Part shown: piece by piece, positions 58,290-64,000 of the stretch | Layout: every line of letters starts with the position of its first letter | How positions within the stretch are numbered: the stretch's first letter is position 1 | NCBI GenBank assembly: GCA_029783825.1 | Contig: JAREIK010000801.1 | Span: 10,876,391 to 10,940,390, forward strand | DNA from: Sapria himalayana | Lineage: Eukaryota > Streptophyta > Magnoliopsida > Malpighiales > Rafflesiaceae | Length of the DNA: 64,000 nucleotides | Reading direction: 5' to 3' | The notes under the pieces: model-generated | The model's database searches: none | Told to the model about the DNA's origin: nothing | Seen by the model: only the letters and a program-made list of their open reading frames with translations | Made by a program: the position numbers and the translations under genes

Positions 58290-59240
58290 GATACTTAGTT
58301 ATTTAAGACCTACTCTTAAGTTGTGAAATCAAATCTCTCAAGCCTGGACGTATCTTTCCAATCCTTCTTTGGAATAAAAGGTAAAGATTAAACTTCACAT
58401 AACCTCTTCTTGGAGTTAGGGGCTTTCCCCACAGAATAATAAGGTTAAAAGTGAAGAATCGGGCCTGATGGCAAGCCTAAGCTGCAATGTCATTGAAAAG
58501 ACAAACAAGTCAAATAACTAACTTATCAATCTATTTCCCACCCATGCGAGTCATGAAAATGGGAATGAATGCCGCCGTATAGGGCATTTAGAAAGAAATG
58601 CACTCTCCTCCCTCATTGGTCGAGTGGTAATCGCTCTGAGGGTGATGATCAAGGGTCTTACTTGTTTAGTTTGACATTCCAAACTAAGCCAGCTATTAGC
58701 TTAGCGCAACACACACCGATTATGTAAGAACATGAACCACAAAAAAGCTTGAGTCATGCAGTACTTAATTGAGGGCTTCTCCCTCACTTCCTTTAATCCT
58801 GTTACCCCAAGCCTGGTTGTTCTCATATTAAGCATTGAGCTAAAACAAAAGATTCATGAGCAAAAGCTCCTTTCACAGCTAATTCAAGAACAGTTATCTC
58901 CCGAGATCAAAAAAGGCTAAGCACCAAAACTAGGAAACTAGGCTATGAAAGCAAAGAGAACTATTCTCAACTCCTAAACCTAAGGCAGGTCTGGTTAGCT
59001 GTCAGACCTTCTTCCTTACTGACTTACAATAAGCATCCCTTGAGTTTAATGTTATTGGCCTTGAAAACTGTTTTTTTAAATGTCAATAGCAGAACATTCT
59101 ATCAATCAAGAAAAGTTTTTGATGACAATGCCTGGGGATATCAAAAGTGAGTGTGCTGACATGAATAATGATAAATCCAATGAAAAACACGATCGCCTAA
59201 AGTTCCAAGCTTTCTGCGTTGAATCAATCTATGTAGAGTG
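58290..59240. other. Second organelle-like segment
   Basis: Texture again differs from the flanking AT-rich repeats: phrases such as 'gggctttccccacagaataat', 'gaagaatcgggcctgatggc' and 'gaatgccgccgtatagggc', and no open frames. It resembles plant mitochondrial intergenic DNA and the 15.4-30.4 kb block. No gene was recognised; the assignment rests on texture only. Confidence 0.35.
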
Positions 59241-59269
59241 AATTGATCGCTAAGGAATACCCAAAAGGA

Positions 59270-60036
59270 CTGCCGTCCGATGAGTACACAAGAGTGAAAA
59301 TAGGAAAAAAATTTTAAAAGCTCAAAAATTCATAAAATCACAACACAAAACTCTGAATATTCAACACAATATAAATCAGAGTCTGAAATAATAACATTCA
59401 AGTCAAACAATATGTGCAAACAACTTTTTCAAGCATACAACAAGTTGATATAGCACATAATACAAAAAATTACATTTTAGACAAATATATTTTTCTAAAA
59501 TATAAAACTCTAGAAATCTAAAATTCAGTACAAGAACGTAAACCTAAGATTTTGAGGTGAAAAGAGGAATACTCCCAAAGTAATGGGTAGCCAGGGGAGA
59601 AGTACAAGGAGAGCCAAAAAGAAAATTGCTAAATTTTCACAAAACATAAAATGCCTACCCAAAAAAATGATTGTTCCCAAAGAAAAAAAAAACATACCCT
59701 CTCAATTGATTTTTTTTTTTTGTTTTATTGAAAATTGGATGGGGACACTCCATCATCAAGAGAGCACCTCACATACCCTTTTGCAAAAAAAAAAAAAAAC
59801 ATTCTCATTTTTTATGTTTTTTTCTTTTTTTTTTTTGACTTTTATAATGTGAGATTTTATCCCACGTTCTTGGTCCAATGTGTTGCAAATCTTCAAAAAA
59901 AAAAAAAACAAAATGACAGAAACAAAAAAATTAAATAACTAGGTTTTAAAATAATAATTATTTATTGTTATTAAATAATCTAAAAAATGAACACGACCAA
60001 ATAAAGTTAATCTACTCAACCCGAGCATATCCAACA
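59270..60036 (-). repeat. 3' LTR of a minus-strand copia element (approximate left edge)
   Basis: Read in complement it starts 'TGTTGGATATGCTCGGGTTG' at 60036. It matches the right LTR ('TGTTAGGTTTGCTTGGGTCC' at 63816) through 'ttattaaataatct', 'caaaatgacagaaacaaaa', 'gtgagattttatcccac', 'cattctcat' and 'gagagccaaaaagaaaattgct'. Similarity fades left of about 59500. Poly-A/poly-T runs suggest slippage. Confidence 0.75.
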
Positions 60037-60056
60037 AATCTCCCTCTACTATAGGT
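60037..60056 (-). promoter_or_regulatory. Polypurine tract of the copia element
   Basis: On the minus strand 'tagtagagggagatt' lies immediately before the LTR start TGTTGG, the expected position of the plus-strand priming polypurine tract. It fixes the element's orientation. Confidence 0.65.
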
Positions 60057-60479
60057 GAAAGGCTCATATCAGTACATGATTAAAAGAAATTAGACTTTGC
60101 TGACAACAACAATTTCATAAATATATCGGCAACATTTTAGTTCATATATTTTTTTTTAAATACAATTGACTTTTTGTTTAATACATTTTATTTCAAATAA
60201 TACCATAAATCAATATACTTTGACCTATTATGAAATATAATAATTTTAGAGAACTCTGAATGTCTCATTGTACAATATATGTATTATATCATGTATTCAA
60301 GCATGCAAAAAACCTTTTCATTCACAAAAATTCTTTGCAATCTTTAGATAACTCAAAGTGGATCTATGTGAATTCAAATCACTAGACATATTAGAATCAA
60401 TATATTAAAGAATTGTGAGTTTTTAACTCACCTAAGCACAGAGACAGTTGAGGAAATCCCCCATAAGTGCCGCAAGATA

Positions 60480-63070
60480 GATTTCACAACAATTCAATGA
60501 TATCTACTTAAGTTCGAAAAAAAAACTGACAATTTCAATAACAGAAGTTATATCTAATCTAGTACAAACTATAACATACATAAGACTATCGAATGCTAAA
60601 GCATAAAGAACATGACTCATATCTCTTCTTTTCTCATCAATCTTAAGACTATATTTTATGTTCACCTGAAAATATTTGGCTAAATGAGTTGAAACCGACT
60701 TAACATTTATCAAGAAAAATCTCTTAAAAATTTTATCAATATATAATTTTTGAAATAACCAAATATGCCTAAAAGGTCTATTCTGGATGATACACATCTC
60801 TAAAATCTATCTAACTTGACCTAAGTCTTTCATTGAAAAGACTTTTCTTAACTTCTCCTTAAATTTGTCAATTTGTGCTCTATCACAACCAAAGATCAAT
60901 ACATCGTCAATATACAACAAATATATAAGCCTGTCATAACTCAACTGATGAATGAGACTGACATGCAAACAGTCATAAGACTCCATGAATGATAATAATT
61001 TCATGTACTATTACCTAGGAGTTTGTCAAAAACCATACAATATCTTGTTCAATTTACAAACAAGATTTTCATTCCCTTTTACAATGAATCACTCATGATG
61101 ATCCATGTAGAAAATCTCATCATGGTGAAAAAATATATTTTTCACATCGAGTTAATTAATTTCTAAATCCATACTAATAATCAGACTTAGAACCACTCGA
61201 ATGGAAAAATATTCACTATAAAAGAGAATCGCTCATCAAAATTAATTTTTTTCTTTTAAATAAATCATTTGACAAATAATCAAGCCTTGTATCTTGATTG
61301 AGAATCATTATCACGAAATTTTAGTCTAAAAAACCATTTTTTAAAGTCACCTTCCATTTTGGTGAGAATATTACAACGTAAGTCTGATTAACATAAAAGA
61401 GTTCATCTCTTCCTACAAAGTTTAAAGTTATTCCTCTTTATTCTCAAAAAAAATTATCTCTTAATATGTAATCATATGATAGAGAATATTTGATGGGGCC
61501 TAGATGATCTTCTCAGTATATATTGAAATGTATCCTCATGCACGACTTTGTCTTGCCCAATTCCAACTAAAATAAGGTCGCATATCACCTCAATAGAAGT
61601 ATCCAGAGGCTGAGAAATATCAGATGAATCTTGTAGCTCAGAATCATTTTGCAACTACTCAATTCCTCCCCATTAATTAGATTGATCTCTGAATGAAACC
61701 AACATCAAATCCATGCAAAATATGAATATCTATGAAATCACTCTCCTCAATATATTGATGACTACCATCTATTAATTAGACCCCAAAAAAACATATCTTT
61801 GATCCAAATAAGCTCCTTGAAAATTATGTCTAATAGTATATACCCAAATTCCTCATGTCTATATTCAATGAAGATGCATAAATAAGCAGTATCAGTGAGC
61901 TTAGGTCATGTATTTTTTGGATATGAATAAAGACTTTGCAACCAAAAAGTCATAAGCAATGATATGAGATATCTTTCCTGATCCATATTTTATTGGGAAC
62001 ATTTTCATCCAAGGCAACGACAAAGTAAATGTTTTCTCCCCAAAATTCTTTAAAAAGATTTAATTGTGAAAGCATGCATCAAATTCTCTCATCAATAGTC
62101 TAATTCATACCCTGGTAATACCATTTAATTGTGTCATCTTGGCTGATATATTTTTGTTTCTAATACCATGAGATATACAATAGTTATCAAATTAACTTCG
62201 ATATTCTCCCATATTATCAAAAAATATGGAGATCTGTTTTTTATCGATTTCTCTCACAAATTTAGCAAAAAAATCCGTATAAACCAGAATGGCATGGTCT
62301 TTAATTTTTAGTGTATATATCACACTTTTATATATCCTTAAAATAAAAGACTCTACCAAGTATTATACTCTGCATGAAACAAACATCAATATAAATAAGT
62401 TTAAGAAAATTCAATTTTCTCGAGGGTTGACGATAATGAAAATGTGCTCTATGATTTTTTTCAGTCATATAATTCAAACATCAAAAGAATATCTCTGATC
62501 AAATGGCAAGATATCCTTTCTAACTAAAAACTAAAGACTTTGCTCACGTAATCAAGTCTCATATTTCGAGACTAATATTATTCTTTTGATGAACAACATT
62601 AATTTGATCTCTAAGCACTCTTGCCTAAATAGCATACAAAATAAAATCCTTCTTACCCCCTCATAATGATTAATATGCTCGACTAATTTACACCAGTCAT
62701 CACCAAAATGACACACATGCCCTATGTCATCCAACATACCAAGGGACATCAAGGTCACAGAAATGTCCAATACATACTTAGATATCTCTCAACATCAACT
62801 AATATCATTTCTATATCTGCAAAAAAATATTTCATACTCAAAATTTGTGATGTACTACTATTAATCATCTTTGCAATGTCATAATCATTATGTATATAGG
62901 CAATAAAAAGTAAATATATGAAAAGATATAAAATAATACTCTTAAGTTAATAAGTCGATCATCCTCCTGAGATACTATATTAGTGAAATTATAATTACTA
63001 TCTAGGTTCAAATCATCTTCTGAGATAACCTTTACCTCCCTCTCAATGTATCTCCTCTCATGCATTGTTA
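60480..63070 (-). pseudogene. Ty1/copia pol remnant (gag-pre-integrase, integrase, RT, start of RNase H)
   Basis: From right to left on the minus strand the order is canonical. 'MSLGMLDDIGHVCHFGDDWCKL' and 'ILFCMLFRQE' (62770-62560) form the GAG-pre-integrase block. 'NLFKEFWGENIYFVV' and 'RKDISYHCL*LFGCKVFIHI' (about 62080-61890) are integrase-end motifs. 'RLIYLLYIDDVLIFGCD' (about 60930) is the RT catalytic YVDD block, here YIDD. 'FQKLYIDKIFKRF', 'KSVSTHLAKYF' and 'DSLMYVIVCTRLDI' (60797-60504) are the usual RT end. Most of gag is missing: only about 0.3-0.6 kb lies between the pre-integrase block and the 5' LTR. Many stops. Confidence 0.85.
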
Positions 63071-63399
63071 TTATAATCTTTTATAATGATAGCAGTCTTT
63101 TTTCATGTATTTCATCTTGTTACAAAGGTAATGCTCGACTATTGTTATGCCTTGTGACTTTACTTTGGAAGGATAAGTTGTTCAATCAATCTATGTAATA
63201 CATTAACATTAAACTCAAGGTTGTAACATGCTAAAGAAAACCACAACATTATCATAGCTATTCGAATGAAAGCTTAGCATTGGGCAAACTAGTAACTCAT
63301 CTTCCAATACAAACTTTATGGATGAAAACTGATTCAACAATCCCTTAAAAATATTGATATGTACCGACGAAGAGATTTTGTCAGATGACTTTTAGAATC

Positions 63400-63816
63400 A
63401 CCAAATATAATTTAAGGTCCAAATCTAGACAAAATACAATCTTGCTCTAAGAAGAGGACACACCCAAACTAATGCACATCCAAAAGAGAAGTGTAGGGAA
63501 AGCCACAAAGAAAATTTCTACAAAAATCACAGACCAAAAAACAGCAACCCAAGAAGGCACTTAATGCACCTTTTGATGAAAAAGGCAATTCTCATTTTCA
63601 CAAGTTTGTTTTTAATTTCAAATTGTGAGATTTATTTCACATTCTTGTTCTATCACGCTCTACACCTTTAAAAAAATAAAAATATATATATATATCTATA
63701 GAAACAAAAAATAAAATAACCAAATTTTAAAAAAACATTTATTTATTATTATTAAATAACCTAAAAAAGGAACACAACCAATAAATTGATTCTACCGGAC
63801 CCAAGCAAACCTAACA
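63400..63816 (-). repeat. 5' LTR of the minus-strand copia element
   Basis: Partner of the LTR ending at 60036 (evidence there); shorter on its left side, so one copy has lost sequence. A convincing initiator-Met primer-binding site was not found next to it, which fits the deletion of the gag region. A terminal target duplication could not be verified because the outer left edge is uncertain. Confidence 0.7.
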
Positions 63817-64000
63817 ATTATATTATAAATATGAGTAATTATGACATTAATCTACTTAATGATTTCTTGCTAACTCAATTTCAAATGGACTTGAAGAGGC
63901 GCGTGCATGTTCTTAGAATTAAGATAAGTTAATTTTATTGAAGGAAAATGCATCCTAGCAAAATTATGTTTTGGAAATTTTATTGAAATTTAATTTTTGG
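63817..64000. other. Window end; nothing recognised
   Basis: AT-rich sequence without open frames or repeats that I can name. Confidence 0.5.

Noticed and set aside
1..64000. Integrated viral sequence (pararetrovirus or geminivirus type)
   Set aside because: All RT-like remnants have copia or gypsy motif order with integrase or LTR context; no coat or movement-protein features were seen.

Overview
This is a stretch of nuclear DNA from a flowering plant. It is AT-rich, gene-poor and dominated by decayed transposable elements (Ty1/copia, Ty3/gypsy, hAT, CACTA and SINE-like repeats). It holds one split gene whose exons join in phase across multi-kilobase introns. Short introns, operons and bacterial signals are absent. 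The mix of repeats fits a monocot or another large-genome angiosperm, but I cannot name the species.

The one convincing cellular gene lies on the minus strand between about 34.3 and 50.4 kb. Four exons (50369-49821, 42950-42751, 42485-42282, 35002-34286) have consensus splice sites and compatible phases. Together they encode about 556 contiguous residues of an adenylate-forming enzyme of the plant acyl-activating enzyme 19 type (AAE19; relative of animal AASDH/ACSF4). The ATP-binding P-loop, YGSTE, YRTGD, hinge and catalytic-lysine motifs are all present. The N-terminal exon(s) are not identified. The usual downstream carrier-protein and beta-propeller exons are not seen in the remaining 34 kb. 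Two introns of about 7 kb are filled with copia fragments, three hAT-type insertions and SINE-like repeats.

Layout. 0-1.1 kb: SINE-like and low-complexity DNA. 1.1-8.0 kb: a long, diverged inverted repeat with a partial direct copy. 8.0-11.1 kb: an hAT element with a decayed but nearly full-length transposase. 11.1-15.4 kb: degenerate repeats and a minus-strand copia pol remnant. 15.4-30.4 kb: a block of different texture, which I infer to be old organellar (probably mitochondrial) DNA. It carries a decayed organelle-type trnN near its right end, a gypsy RT/RNase H remnant and a GC-rich hAT MITE. 30.6-33.3 kb: a CACTA (Transposase_24/Ptta-En/Spm) remnant with its right terminus. 33.5-50.4 kb: the AAE19-like gene. 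52.1-58.2 kb: two tandem copies of a copia 3' half, one of them broken by three later insertions. 58.3-59.2 kb: another organelle-like patch. 59.3-63.8 kb: a degenerate copia element with both LTRs.

The strongest observations concern hAT-like insertions with 8-bp target-site duplications. Every strongly GC-rich island in this AT-rich window coincides with one. Two elements (44.1 and 54.7 kb) share an unusual modular design: terminal ACGGATACGG repeats, an AT-rich block, a strand-asymmetric CTCCCC-type minisatellite, and a G-box palindrome. No dedicated new multi-gene system is visible.
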